Positions 1 to 10,228 are shown, counted from the stretch's first letter. The stretch: DNA of 31,965 bases from Paraglomus occultum (GCA_910592205.1 CAJVPJ010000252.1:1-31965), one strand, 5' to 3'. Numbers and translations are program-made. Notes: generated by a model from the letters alone, not told the origin.

Positions 1-227
1 GGCGACCGACTGTATGTCTTATCAACCGCTAATGACTGCATGTAAAAGCCTTTCTCGTTACTAATAACGATGTTTAAGTTGTTAATAACTATCAATCATA
101 ATCTTAACGATATCATTCTACAGAATGTTGAATGAGACGACACGTTCTCGCGACTGTACAGGAATAGAAAAATTAGTAGCACAGTGAAATGATGCCAACG
201 CTCCAGTGGTCATGTAAGTTTCCTACC

Positions 228-488
228 TCACTTTAATAAACACGTCTTCAGCACCGTGAACTCTCCCCGTTCTCGGCATCGCAGCGCACGAATGTTAAGC
301 CATCCGATTGCAATGATCTGAAGAATTCGTGCGTCTTCTGATATATGCCCGCGCTCTTTCGTCCATACCATTCTTCCAGTATAACTTCTGCTTGTTTCAT
401 ATTCCTCAGATGATAATGTCCCTGTTGATACTTGTTGATTACTGAGACGCAATGTTACCAAAGTGAAGAACAGCATCATTGTTGTCAT
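228..488 (-). CDS. Candidate small secreted protein, unknown family
   Basis: A minus-strand frame of 86 codons opens with a true ATG and runs to TGA. The N-terminus (MTTMMLFFTLVTLRLSNQQ) is a short hydrophobic stretch followed by polar residues, which resembles a cleavable signal peptide. The rest is mixed and charged, with no motif I recognise. Its GC content is above that of the flanks. Against it, a frame this long can arise by chance here, and the opposite strand also has a shorter protein-like frame. I cannot name a function; a small secreted protein is an inference from the N-terminus alone. Confidence 0.28.
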   Translation of the reverse strand: MTTMMLFFTLVTLRLSNQQVSTGTLSSEEYETSRSYTGRMVWTKERGHISEDARILQIIAIGWLNIRALRCRERGEFTVLKTCLLK

Positions 489-525
489 CCGCCGAATTAG
501 ACTGAATAGGTATCACGTACGGATC

Positions 526-1009
526 ATGGATAGCCTCGTGGAAAATCTAAGCTCATTGCGTCACAAATCCAGCGTTGAGGACTTTACGATGTCTGGACGG
601 GTCAAGTATTTGTAACGTAGTTGGTGAAAGTATCACCAAACACCGGCATAGTATTTTACTACTTGATTTGAGTTTGTTCTCATCTACATGTTTAACATGC
701 GTTAGTTCAGTTTGATCTTCTAGCGTTCATCGGATTCTACAGTAGGTGGGAATATTAGTTAATAAGCCACTAGTTAGCATATCGACTTCTTCGTCATCGT
801 CTTTATCATTCGCTAATCACAAGTTTAACGACATAATTTTCTTTCCAATTTTTTTAAAGGTCTTACCAATCGGTCGGAATGATTTCCTAGACCAATTGAC
901 AAAGGTTTTGCTGAAGCTATTGTATATAAAAGAACAGGACATCAAGACCAATTTTGAGTTGCTCTGTGGCCATGAAGTTGCTGTACTGCCTACACCACGC
1001 AATGCGTAA
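526..1009 (+). CDS. Speculative two-exon gene, unknown function
   Basis: An ATG at 526 opens a short protein-like frame (MDSLVENLSSLRHK...) that meets a possible donor GTAACG at 612. A second open frame, containing a serine run and then DFLDQLTKVLLKLLYIKEQD, runs to TAA at 1007-1009. If the intron is 612-777, ending in TTAG, the two exons join in phase to give 105 aa. The donor is only moderately good and the acceptor was chosen because it fits the phase, so this is a model rather than an observation. No domain is recognised. Confidence 0.18.
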
Positions 1010-1768
1010 ATTGTGTAAATGAATGAGATGAACGTATACTCCAAGTGCATTCTCCGGTTAATCGAGAAATCCCGCGTTAAGGAGACAATCGTCACCATGT
1101 GCATTTTATTCGCTATTGGATGTCGCTTATTGGTGCGATATGACAATGTAATCGGAAGGTGTTACTTTCAATTGTAAAGGAAAATAACTCAACACGCGCT
1201 GACAAGATAAGAGATGTTAGCTCGTCAATTAGTTTTAGAACATTGTTTTGTAAACCAACGAATTGTATGTATTAACAGACATATTAATCCAAGTAGATTA
1301 GCTGTAACTCTGGTTTTGATATCCATTCGAAAATTTGAGCGCGATTAATAAAGCACCCACTCACACTTGTAAAGTTTCCTACTATTCGAATAAAGACTTT
1401 ATTGCTCACGAATTATTTAGGGCGCTTTTCAGACAAGAAATCAGTGTAAACAGATAATGGTGTAAACAATGTTTCCAGTGACGAGTTGAGATTAGTGAAA
1501 AGGATAACACAGACTGTTTATTTATAAAAATATTTGTCAAATTTGAAATTAAAATATTTGTCAGAGCATTTAATTTATTTTCTAACATGATAATTAGTTT
1601 ATGGAAAGCAAGGATGCGCATTTCAATGATTGTAACAGATACACGTATTAGTCACAAGTCATGCAAACCGACAAGACAACACTTGCTTGCAATGTGACAA
1701 ACGGCAAGCGTTCACGTAACGTGCCTTCTGCATCGTTGCGTAACCCCCGGACCCGAGTTCTTTGACTT
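1010..1768. other. No supported gene
   Basis: There is one short ATG frame on the plus strand (1019-1177, 52 codons, starting MNEMNVYSKCILRLIEKS). It is too short to separate from chance. The remainder is AT-rich and shows no motif, repeat or RNA gene that I can support. Confidence 0.3.
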
Positions 1769-2515
1769 TTAAAAATTTGGATAATCGATAAATTTGATAT
1801 CCTCGTACGGCCGCATCACCATTTCCAATACAGTACGGATGTCACTGTAGAAGACTAGGTAGTAGTCTTGGGTTGATGAGCCTTGAGTAATATCAATTAT
1901 CCAAATATTGTTGGGAGTCAAAATCTCCGGCTGTTCAAAAGCGGGCTATTATTGAATAAAAATTACAATTATTTTAGTAATCACGATAACAAATATATAT
2001 AATATACATATACGTGCAATAAGAATATATAATATTCTGAAAATTCGATTTTTACCTGTTTTGCCGTTCTTATTATGTTAGTATTGGTGGCATCATAAAG
2101 CCTTCTTGCGACGAGAAACCAGTCTTCGTCGCACTGTGCCACCAACGTACCCAAGCATTATCAATACACGTTTGACGTGCCAGCATAACTAATAAAATCG
2201 CATACACACATGTAAGTTTAAAAATAATTAAACAGTAACAAGATATTAATATAGTATATTTGCAAATTGTAAGTTTACCTTGCCATAAACTGACTCGTTT
2301 GTCTCGTCCGTTACCTTGACTGGGATCAGATGCATATTTTTATACGTCGTTGTAGATAGACCGTATAAAAAGCATCTGCCAGTATCCAAGCCGAAGTTTT
2401 CAAAGGGAATCCACTCCCGGTAGGCATCGTTGGGTGTTGGCCGTGATAGCGTAATGTAACATATTTGGAGGGTTGTATGTTGGTATGTGTGTATGTGTTT
2501 GTATGTGCCGTCCAT
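1769..2515 (-). CDS. Three-exon candidate gene, unknown family (163 aa)
   Basis: Exons on the minus strand are 2515-2279, 2133-2056 and 1945-1769. Both introns start with GTAAA and end in AG (2278-2134, 145 nt, GTAAAC...CACAG; 2055-1946, 110 nt, GTAAAA...AATAG). All three exons are whole-codon in length (79, 26 and 59 codons), so both junctions are phase 0. The start is ATG at 2515. Protein-like segments include YREWIPFENFGLDTG in exon 1, CDEDWFLVARRLYDATN in exon 2, and DYYLVFYSDIRTVLEMV plus a C-terminal FIDYPNF in exon 3. I see no signal peptide or membrane segment and do not recognise the family. Upstream, 2563-2712 holds another protein-like frame in a different phase, so the gene may once have been longer and the present start may be internal to a damaged gene. 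Confidence 0.45.
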
Positions 2516-3348
2516 TAGAAATTAGGAGATCAGTAAAAAGGCTACTTTTCGCATTGGGCGCTTTATATAATATCTGAAATACGTGGATGTGTAACACTTT
2601 GGAATGGGGTCTTGTACTCAGGGATCTGTGCTACGGTGGTGGGAACATTCCGGAGAGAGTTGACATAGTTCCGTAAATTTATAGCTGCACAATCTATCGT
2701 TCCAATCGTAAATCAAAAAAAGCATGTAAATAGATACTTAATATAATCACAGTAAACTTTAAGAGAGACAATACTGTAGTTGAACATTTAATAATCCAAC
2801 TGTGATGTATTCTGAACAAAAAAAAAGATCTGTGTCCTTTCTTACTATGATTTGGTTATCCGGTTATTCACCCGCCAATTACTTACCTCCAAGTCATACG
2901 TTGCACGCATCATCAGCTTTATTATTGTTCGTCGTTTCCTGATTAGTTAATGTGCAACACGTAAGGTGGTCAAGGTGGGAATAATGGCATTCAAACAGAC
3001 TTTTGTTTATACCCGACTACGGCAAGTGCGAAGGGACTTTATTGTCCCATTTTAGATGCATGATGGCGTATCTACCTGTGAAAGCGACAGATCGAAAAAG
3101 ACGCCATTGAGTAAGATTTGCTCTACAATTAACAATTGACTAATAAACGAATTGTAATTTTTTATCCACGGATAAACAATCACTTGTGAAAAAGAAGCAA
3201 ATGGAACAATTCGATCTATGAACAGAGTAATAAAAGGCTTGGTCTATTACAAGACTAATGATTCTGATAACAACAAACGCATGAAAACGCCAAATAAATA
3301 TTGCTGCAGAGTAAACATAATTATCGTATCAAATGACCTTTATTGACC
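2516..3348. other. Possible 5' remnants of the minus-strand gene
   Basis: On the minus strand, 2712-2563 reads openly for 49 codons (including NLRNYVNSLRNVPTTVAQ). A one-base shift near 2570 would connect it to the frame ending at 2400. A perfect GTAAGT donor lies at 2886-2881, directly after a short frame ending MMRATYDLE. These look like eroded upstream exons of the 1769-2515 gene, but I could not build an intact model. The remaining sequence is AT-rich. Confidence 0.25.
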
Positions 3349-3523
3349 CTATTTTGATAACAGATAACGCAAGTGCTCGTGAATGAACGAGAAGGAAAAC
3401 GTCATCTTGCTTTAAAATTTGTCGGTTGTGCACTCAATCAAGTCTATTTTAGACAGCCGATAACGTAAGTGCTCATGAATGGGGTAAAAAGAAACGTCAT
3501 TTTGCTTTAAAATTTATCCGCTG
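3349..3523. repeat. Diverged tandem direct repeat, about 80 bp x 2
   Basis: The stretches 3349-3428 and 3444-3523 align from end to end at 95-bp spacing. They share CTATTTT, GATAACG, AAGTGCTC, TGAAT, AACGTCAT and TTGCTTTAAAATTT. Shorter, weaker echoes ending in AACGCCATTGAG occur near 3100 and 3570, which suggests an old degenerate array. No coding frame follows the period. Confidence 0.7.
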
Positions 3524-4855
3524 ACAAGTAGCAGCCTGTTTGAATAAATGGACGAAAAGGGAAAACGCCATTGAGCAAACTCCGGTTCATACTGTGCCAA
3601 GAGATATTGTTCTCGGAGATGCGTATTTACCATTCGCGGAGACATTATCAAATTAAAAAGGTTTTGTGTTACAGGAACAAACATCTTCTGCTCGAATGAT
3701 ATTTTTGTCCTCTAAAAAATTTGCGTATTAACTAATACTGATTCAAACAGGCTTAACAAAGTCGCTTGAAACACGTATCATCAGACTGTGTAATATTTGA
3801 CTCTGTTAAGGCAAATAGTTGGTCATTATAAATCTGTTAAATAAAACAACACATACACTTTGTAGCTGTACACTAATACTAAAGACAAAGATCATGTTTG
3901 AAAGACGATTCAACTTGCTCATCAACGCTAGCTAAGGATAAAGCTTTTTACTGAATAGTTCATGGTTGAAGGATTGATGTATCAGTATGCCATTTCTTAT
4001 TGACAATATTTCGTGTAAATTATAATGCATATTCTCATATGCAAAGACATGATTGATTCTCCTGCGTGTCGTGCTCTTGCAAACAATATATTAAGAGAAA
4101 TAGGAATGATAGACAGTACGTGAATTGTATGACATACACAGTACCTTTGATTGAATGCTCCTGGAAAGCAGTTAATGAGGTATTTTTGTTAAAGTATAGC
4201 TCTACTATTCAAAAACAAAATGTCAGACTCAATTTGCGTCCCACGTTTCAATGTATTCCGAGATTAGAAAAAGAACCTTGTGAGACCATCAAGAGTGTAT
4301 AACAGGAGGTGCGTCAACTAGCCATAAAGGGATAAAAAAGACTGCGGGACAATTCTCTAGTCCGCTAGTATGGTAGCAACACCAGGCGCGGAACAATAAG
4401 TATTAGAAATGTCGATTTCAGTATTCGAAAGAGAAGTTGGCGAATAAACGGGTTTTGTCGAACACGTGTAATTGGAGAATGATTACATGTCTTGACAAGT
4501 TAGGGACTAGATAAAATGTGGATTGAAAAGAGTTTATCTGATTAAATTCTGCCCGGCGAATAGAAGATGAAGAACGCTATATAATAGTAAACGCGAAGTA
4601 CATTATGATTGATTTTCCGCACAATGCACCAGCTCGGTGCGACACAATTAATATGTAGACACGTTTGAAAAGATCGACATAAAAAGTGATGATTTCGTTT
4701 GATACCTGATTGATAAATTGTGGGGCCGACAAAAGTATTATTTAGATCACGTCAAGGTGTAAGTCATATCGTCCATTTTGAACTGTAATTGAAGCTTCAG
4801 TACACGACGATATTAATTGTGATGGCTCCGCTTTTCAGGTTCTGGACCATTAAGA
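3524..4855. other. No convincing gene
   Basis: A plus-strand frame at 4066-4302 is open for 78 codons and starts with cysteine-rich sequence (SCSCKQY), but it has no ATG and sits within chance length for this composition. The CxC is too little to call a SWIM or other zinc finger. Nothing else is supportable. Confidence 0.3.
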
Positions 4856-5526
4856 ATGAGAAAATCTTTCTCTTTGCGTTTGCAATCTGATGAAGACCAC
4901 TAGCTGAAATATCTTCCAGTGTCCGCTACAGCTTCACGAGCGGTTAGTAATATGCCTTCCCTTCTTCGAGATGAGAATGATGAAAGTTAAGTTTATCAAG
5001 CTGGACGGAGAAAAACTCAAAGGTTGAATTTATTTACCAAATGGTAGCGTACAAAAATTCATATTTTATATTCTCTCACTAGAGACGTATAGTTGATATT
5101 TATCGTTTGTTTGTTTGATCTAAAAGGGCAGAGACAGGCTGACAAGAAGCTTACCCGAGAGAATGCAAAAACTCTCAACGATCTATTTTATCAATTACTG
5201 GAAGAAAAGAAGAAAATATGTAAAGTGGATGTTGGAGAATTTAGAAAGCGGGCTATTGAAACGGTTAGAAAAGTCGAGGGTGCGATAAACATGTCACGTC
5301 ACTGCAAGATGCCTTTAAAGAAAAAGAAGGTCACCACTTTCGAGAGTAAGATGACTTGGAACGCATAAATTCTGTTAGCGAAGGGGAATGCGATGACGGC
5401 TGCAACGTCAACGATACCAAACAGCGAATAACTATTCCGCCCGTCACAAACAACCTTCGAGTGGATAAAACGTTACCTGCTGTTCCAAAGACAATACCTC
5501 GAGTCACATCACAGAGTAAACTATAG
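4856..5526 (+). pseudogene. Decayed two-exon gene for a lysine-rich, coiled-coil-like protein
   Basis: ATG at 4856 starts MRKSFSLRLQSDEDH, followed by an in-frame TAG (4901-4903) and then LKYLPVSATASRAVSN to a possible donor GTTAAG at 4986. After a T-rich tract ending in AAAAG (5126), the frame resumes in phase with ADKKLTRENAKTLNDLFYQL, a charged helical region that is probably coiled coil, and then a KKKKK-type basic patch. Near 5350 the frame shifts and continues as DDLERINSVSEGECDDG to TAG at 5524-5526. One stop and one frameshift indicate a pseudogene, unless the sequence has errors. No family is recognised. A MITE follows about 60 bp downstream. Confidence 0.42.
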
Positions 5527-5585
5527 CGCGAATCAATAAATTCAATTATCGAAGATACTGCCGGAGTTTGAGTTTATATAGCGAG

Positions 5586-5752
5586 TACAGTCAGACCTCT
5601 CCAAGTGCAACTCGCCAACCTTCCATTACCGGCGAAATTGACGGGAGACATAGGAAAAAACTGATGAAACTTGCTTATGAAGGGTGAAATGCTTATATAG
5701 CTTATAAACTTGGGACTGAACCAGACTTTGCACTTGGAGAGGTCAAACTTAG
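5586..5752. mobile_element. Short MITE-like element with perfect 17-bp inverted repeats
   Basis: GACCTCTCCAAGTGCAA at 5594-5610 is the exact reverse complement of 5728-5744. The left end reads TACAGTCAGACCTC, the form typical of pogo/Tc1-type ends (TA followed by CAGT...). The right end (GGTCAAACTTAGTA) is a degenerate mirror of it. The interior is about 117 bp with no coding capacity. A non-autonomous DNA transposon fits best. Direct echoes of TTGCACTTAGG continue to 5782. Confidence 0.55.
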
Positions 5753-5781
5753 TAATTGCACTTAGGAGGGTTGCACTTAGG

Positions 5782-5893
5782 GTATATCGATAACGGAAGT
5801 CTCATCATCGTCATTATATTCCCATCATCTATCCCCCTGTATATCGATAACGGAAGTCTCATATCGTCATTATATTCCCATCATCTATCCCCC
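5782..5893. repeat. 57-bp tandem duplication
   Basis: The block starting GTATATCGATAACGGAAGTC at 5782 is repeated at 5839, and both copies end in CATCATCTATCCCCC. The second copy lacks a couple of bases in the TCATCATCG stretch. The near-identity of the copies indicates a recent event. It sits just upstream of the decayed coding block that begins at 5897. Confidence 0.85.
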
Positions 5894-5896
5894 GTA

Positions 5897-7076
5897 CTGA
5901 GAAATATGTTCAGAGACATAAGCGAAGTGGAGAGTGACTGCCGCATGGATGGTGGAGGAGATGCAGACAGTAATAATTTTGGTGGGGGGCCTGCTGTGAA
6001 GCTTCTTTTTGATTTTTCGGAAACCGAACCACAAGCGAGCACTCACGACAAGCCACATATAACACAAGAGAACAATCAATAGTATTATCGATTTAATTAT
6101 TATACAAGTCCGTCCCTTTCTTTCAATACGTTCAAGCAAAAAGAAAAATACCAATATCATGTCTCATCATTTCGCCATACAACCCTCTTGTCGACATACG
6201 ATTACCTACCTCGTGTAGCAATGAGAGTATGAGCAAAGCACACGTGTTCATTTGAGGATGGGGAAACTATTTTCATAGCACAGCCGGAAGAGCTGGATGA
6301 TGATGATGATGATGTAATGGATCGGACATAAGGCGTTGTCGAGAAAGTTTTGTGGAAGCTGTGACGGACGAAGATAGATCTCGCCGATGATTGCCCGAAT
6401 TTTGCGGAAGTGATAAGGTAACCGAGACATGTTTGGACGATGTTCTTAGCGGCGAACTCGAAGAGGAGGAAGAGGATATTCAAAATGAAGATCATACCAA
6501 GCGAATAGAGACATGTTTGTGATAAAAACTAGTTGTTCGGTGGGCTCGCGCAATGCTAGTGGCCGTACGAGTTTATTTATGAAAATGATCAACTAGCCAA
6601 GTCTGGGCAGAGCAGCCTTCACCTATTTTTTTACGTGTGCTCTCCGAATCGGTGACCGTCAAATGATCGGGAGCACAAGTTGCTTGATGCGCAGAGCGGT
6701 TTTATGGCTTTGCTGAGACAAAGTTAAAGAGTGACGATACATTCAGTCAAACGATAAGATTAAAAGTTTCTTGAAAGTGTATGAAATACAACCCCTGTAT
6801 TGAAATGAGAACTTTCCATTTTAGATTTGAGGCAGGGTCGTGGTGGATTATCAAGAGATCTGAGGAGGGATAATAATAAGACTTTGTAGAATGTTTTGAT
6901 GTGGATAGCTCGGTCAGTATGACGCCGCTGCGCTGCACTTGCAAGATATCAAGTATGAGCGAATGAAGGATAAAGTAATGCTCTATGGATCATGAAACGA
7001 CAAAAGAATGGTCATTATCAGAAGAAAAGCTCAGTCGAATAGAGGGATTGTTTGGCCAATATTTCTATACTTTATA
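5897..7076 (+). pseudogene. Decayed acidic-protein coding block, unknown family
   Basis: From ATG 5897 one frame runs to 6331 and meets only TAG (6080), TGA (6230) and TAA (6329) in 145 codons, against about ten stops expected. It includes a glycine-rich patch (MDGGGDADSNNFGGG), then SFNTFKQKEKYQYHVSSF, and six Asp codons (6298-6315). After a shift, 6340-6520 reads an acidic tail (SGELEEEEEDIQNEDHTK) with one TGA. Further protein-like pieces follow to about 7076 (WPYEFIYENDQLAKSGQ; MDHETTKEWSLSEEKLSRI), with more stops. I read this as one or two genes inactivated long ago. The stops could also be recoding or sequence error. No domain is recognised. Confidence 0.38.
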
Positions 7077-8509
7077 AACAGTTTATGTGCTAGAATCAAC
7101 GCATTCGCGGTATTCCTGCCCTATATATTTTTCACTTGAACCTTTGATAGAGAAACATTTTTGTGGTAGAGCGTATCTGTCAGCTATTACATGAGCTTAC
7201 CGCGTAATCTACTTCCGGCATAGTTCAGACATTGTTACTAGGAATATTTTGTGCAAGCGTATAAATTGCGCTTCCCACAAACATCGAACAATAGATTGTC
7301 GTTTCATATACACTGCATAACATTAAATAAACCGTCGAATATGCAAGGATTGACATGGAACAAGAGACGGACATACCAATAGAGTATTGTTTCAAACCTG
7401 GTTTTTTACGTTACGATTGACATAATGAAAAATACAATAAATACTGTTGTTATCAAAATCAAATCTATTGAATCCTAGTCACACGGCCTAATTAATCTAC
7501 ATAATAACTGTGACGAAAACGTAAGACAACCACTAATATTTATTATCGATATGCTTTGAAACGACGCATGAACAGAATAACATTCACAAGCAGCGCATAA
7601 ATTTGCAAGAGCTCAGTAAGTTAAAAGTAATTTATTAATGGAGGGGTAGTTCTTTACTATTTAGTCATTTCAGAATGAATTAAAGGAAAAGCAGACACGT
7701 TTTTAATTGTTTCTGACGACGAGTCATGATTACTCTTTAAACACTTGAAGAATATTTCCTGATTATCTGATTAACTAGAAGCGCTGTTAATTGTCACGAT
7801 AAATCAATATCGACTCTATTATTCCTACAGTGAGTAGTTGTTTACGTTTTCAAATAATGGACAATTGTATGTAGGTTAATTTTTAAACCTTTAAGCAACT
7901 TAATATTTACATAGTTTGTATGTTGGTCATATATTGTGCTTCAATCGCGAAGGGGGGGGGGATAATTCGTTGATCGCACATCATTCGGAGCCTGTTTCCG
8001 CATAAACCATTTTGAGATAATATTATTGCAAATAAAATACTGAAATATAATGTACATAAATTTTATATGACATGTAAAAAATTAATCAACAATGAATAAA
8101 TAATTACAGTAACTATATATTTTTTTATACATACTATTGTTAATTAGTTCCTGATTCTCAAGATAACGGGTTTCTATTTTAGACCCTTATTCATTACTAG
8201 AGTACGCCATTGTCCATTTCTGGTATAACAGATACTCCGAGCTTTCTTAAAATAAGAACATACGTTGATATTAATTTTACCAAAACGAAATGCAATGTCC
8301 GAATGGATATCAATAAGACCATCTACCGCGGCTCACCTTGTCTGTTCTCTTTTCATTTATGACCAGCACTCATTCTCTTCAAATAGGTGTTTATTATAGA
8401 TCTTTGTTACGTATTATAATTATCGCGTCATTGAACATGAGTATTGGGTACCCAGAACAAAATGTAAAGACCTCAGTGCATGTCCTATTGTTAATGACAC
8501 ATGCAAATG
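7077..8509. other. AT-rich, no gene seen
   Basis: Long AT-rich sequence with short frames only. The one visible oddity is a run of ten G residues at about 7952-7961. No repeats, RNA genes or splice-bounded frames stood out. Confidence 0.4.
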
Positions 8510-8764
8510 CTAACCCAGCCACAGTAAACAGGGTTTAAATTGTGACGTGTCGAAATATAATGCTTCTTTTCCCTTTGAAATCACAACCATTTCTGCAGAC
8601 AATGCAGATGCAGGGATCATAGGCGTATCCAAATACAGCAATCGAACTGCGGAAACATGGCAGCTGATCATTTGTTGATAGCCCCAAAACCTTAGCGTCC
8701 TATTGTCTCTGCAATCAATCGTCCTATTGTGTGATGCCAAACAATCAACCGACAAATTAAGCAT
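8510..8764 (-). CDS. Small open frame, unknown (84 aa)
   Basis: ATG at 8764 opens 84 codons to TAG on the minus strand. The sequence is protein-like in places (SHNRTIDCRDNRTLRFWGY, IPASALSAEMVVISKGKEAL), but no family is recognised and the length is within chance. It lies upstream of, and divergent from, the first Sel1 gene. Confidence 0.2.
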   Translation of the reverse strand: MLNLSVDCLASHNRTIDCRDNRTLRFWGYQQMISCHVSAVRLLYLDTPMIPASALSAEMVVISKGKEALYFDTSQFKPCLLWLG

Positions 8765-8985
8765 AGCGTAGTTCTCTGCATGGAATGACGTTCATTGTAT
8801 GTGTTCAATGTTTATTGGCTGGTATGTTAAGATAACCTTGCTTTAATACTTCTTTTGGAATTAAATCAATAGCCATTGTATAAAAAAACTTTTTACTTCT
8901 ATTGACCATAATGAAACTCACGGAAATTATTCGACTACTTCCGGAAGACTACTGCAGCTTATACATGACATACGATAAAAACACT

Positions 8986-8994
8986 TATATATAT
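8986..8994 (+). promoter_or_regulatory. Putative TATA box of the first Sel1 gene
   Basis: TATATATAT lies about 128 bp before the ATG at 9122. An upstream in-frame ATG (8993) overlaps this motif, and the 43 codons after it encode a low-complexity K/N/T/S stretch unlike Sel1. The motif therefore supports the start at 9122. Assignment is by pattern and position only. Confidence 0.4.
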
Positions 8995-9121
8995 GCGACC
9001 CTTCTCAAACGCCAAATCTCACAAATACGCAAACCGCCACAAACAAAAATCTTCAACAGCCAATCCCACAAATACGCAATTAGAATCAGCAATTCTACTC
9101 ACTACCAAAAACTCTGCGAAA

Positions 9122-9709
9122 ATGACTCAAGCAACGATTGACACATTTAACCTCGGCCTACGGCTCCAAGCTGCAAAAAATTACGATAAAGCGCTCCAAC
9201 TGTTGCAAATGGCAGCCGATAACGGATATGCCCTGGCCCTACATCGCTTAGGCGATACGTTCTTGTTTGCCATGGGAGTTGAGAAAAACGATACAAAGGC
9301 ATTCAGCTATTATAATAGAGCTGCGGGCATTGGTTTGAATATATCTCTGTACAAGGTGGGGTGGTGTTATCAGTGTGGCGTAGGAATTGAAAAAAACTGT
9401 AGCAAGGCGATTGAATTCTACACGAAAGCCGCCGACCAGGAATTCTCGATGGCACAATTAGCTCTCGGCTTGTGCTACGAACGAGGCATTGGCGTAGAAA
9501 AGGATGCAAAAAAGGCCAATGAATATTATCAGAAAGCAGCCCGAGGGGGCATACACGAGGTATTATGTCTGTTTGGGGGACATTATGAAGACGACCAGCT
9601 TCCGGTGCTGGCGTATAAAAAAACCCAACCGGGGCATGCAGACGTTGGATTCTTATTATTATCATGGTATAAAGACGTTAGTAATTCGTTATTAAGAACC
9701 TTTTTTTAA
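9122..9709 (+). CDS. Sel1-like repeat protein (195 aa)
   Basis: An intact plus-strand frame of tandem Sel1-like repeats, about 36 residues each, which form an alpha-solenoid used for protein-protein binding. Units begin at about residues 15 (NYDKALQLLQMAADNGYALA), 52 (DTKAFSYYNRAAGIGLN), 88 (CSKAIEFYTKAADQEFSMAQ) and 124 (AKKANEYYQKAARGG). The turn signature GVEK/GIGVEK recurs at repeat ends. The fourth repeat loses the G-x-G-V turn, and only half of a fifth remains (GHADVGFLLLSWYKD), so the C-terminus is eroded or shortened. There is no signal peptide, membrane segment or second domain. The frame is open back to 8993, but ATG 9122 is preferred because repeat-like sequence starts after it and a TATA-like motif overlaps the upstream ATG. 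A cytoplasmic scaffold or regulatory role is likely from the family, but no partner can be named. A paralogue lies 1.7 kb downstream on the same strand. Confidence 0.88.
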   Translation: MTQATIDTFNLGLRLQAAKNYDKALQLLQMAADNGYALALHRLGDTFLFAMGVEKNDTKAFSYYNRAAGIGLNISLYKVGWCYQCGVGIEKNCSKAIEFYTKAADQEFSMAQLALGLCYERGIGVEKDAKKANEYYQKAARGGIHEVLCLFGGHYEDDQLPVLAYKKTQPGHADVGFLLLSWYKDVSNSLLRTFF

Positions 9710-9744
9710 GCTAAGTTGAATATATGATACGTAACAAGATTTAA

Positions 9745-9925
9745 TATGTGAATAAGTTTGTATGGGTATGTTATATGTGAATAAGTTTGTATAAGTTTGT
9801 ATGGGTATGTCATATGTTATATAAGTTTGTATAAGTTTGTATGGATATGTTATATGTTGAATAAGTTTGTATAAGTTTGTATGGATATGTTATATGTTAA
9901 ATAAGCCTGTATGGATATGTCATAT
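9745..9925. repeat. Tandem array, about 40-bp unit, behind the Sel1 gene
   Basis: About four to five imperfect copies of a unit built from ATAAGTTTGT (often doubled), then ATGGATATGT and TATATGTT. The array starts 35 bp after the stop codon of the 195-aa Sel1 gene, so it may lie in its 3' untranslated region. Copies differ by substitutions and by single or double ATAAGTTTGT. Confidence 0.85.
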
Positions 9926-10039
9926 CGAGCAATAAATTGTATTTGAACAATTGTTGTCAACTCCCGCGTGTATAATGCAGAGCAGTAACATGATATCGGT
10001 TTTCGAATTTGGCCAATTACGATAAATGCATTGTACAAC

Positions 10040-10185
10040 CTTATAATATCAGTTTATCGAATTTATCGGTTTTGCGAGATCTGCGTTATCGGTTTTACGA
10101 GTAAGATTTTATTACAAGTGTTTCGAGAATTGAAAAAAAAAAGTATCGATTTTGCGAATTATCGGTTATCCGAGTTTTGACTGTA
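10040..10185. mobile_element. Solo pogo/Tc1-like transposon end
   Basis: Read on the minus strand from 10185, the sequence begins TACAGTCAAAACTCGGATAA, a very typical end for pogo-like elements and their MITEs. Inward lie subterminal copies of TTATCGGTTTT with a following GCGAG or ACGAG (10060-10100), and a third near 10160. I found no matching opposite end within the neighbouring kilobase, so this is a degenerate remnant or half of an element. Confidence 0.4.
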
Positions 10186-10228
10186 ATATGAGAAGCGTAT
10201 ACGTGTTATATGAAGCTTATTTCGCCAA

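Noticed and set aside
4066-4302. SWIM-type zinc finger from a MULE transposase
   Set aside because: Only a CxC is visible. The downstream Cys/His spacing does not fit, there is no ATG, and the length is within chance.
7952-7961. G10 homopolymer as a quadruplex or regulatory site
   Set aside because: A single G run without further G tracts nearby does not make a quadruplex motif, and no gene is adjacent.
8993-9121. Upstream ATG extending the first Sel1 gene by 43 residues
   Set aside because: The ATG overlaps a TATATATAT motif and the added residues are low-complexity and not Sel1-like. ATG 9122 is preferred.
9248-9665. Minus-strand frames of 69 and 120 codons inside the first Sel1 gene
   Set aside because: Antisense shadows of the Sel1 repeats.
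9745-9925. CRISPR-like array
   Set aside because: The units are contiguous and imperfect, without unique spacers, and the context is eukaryotic. The same applies to the arrays at 21496 and 26664.
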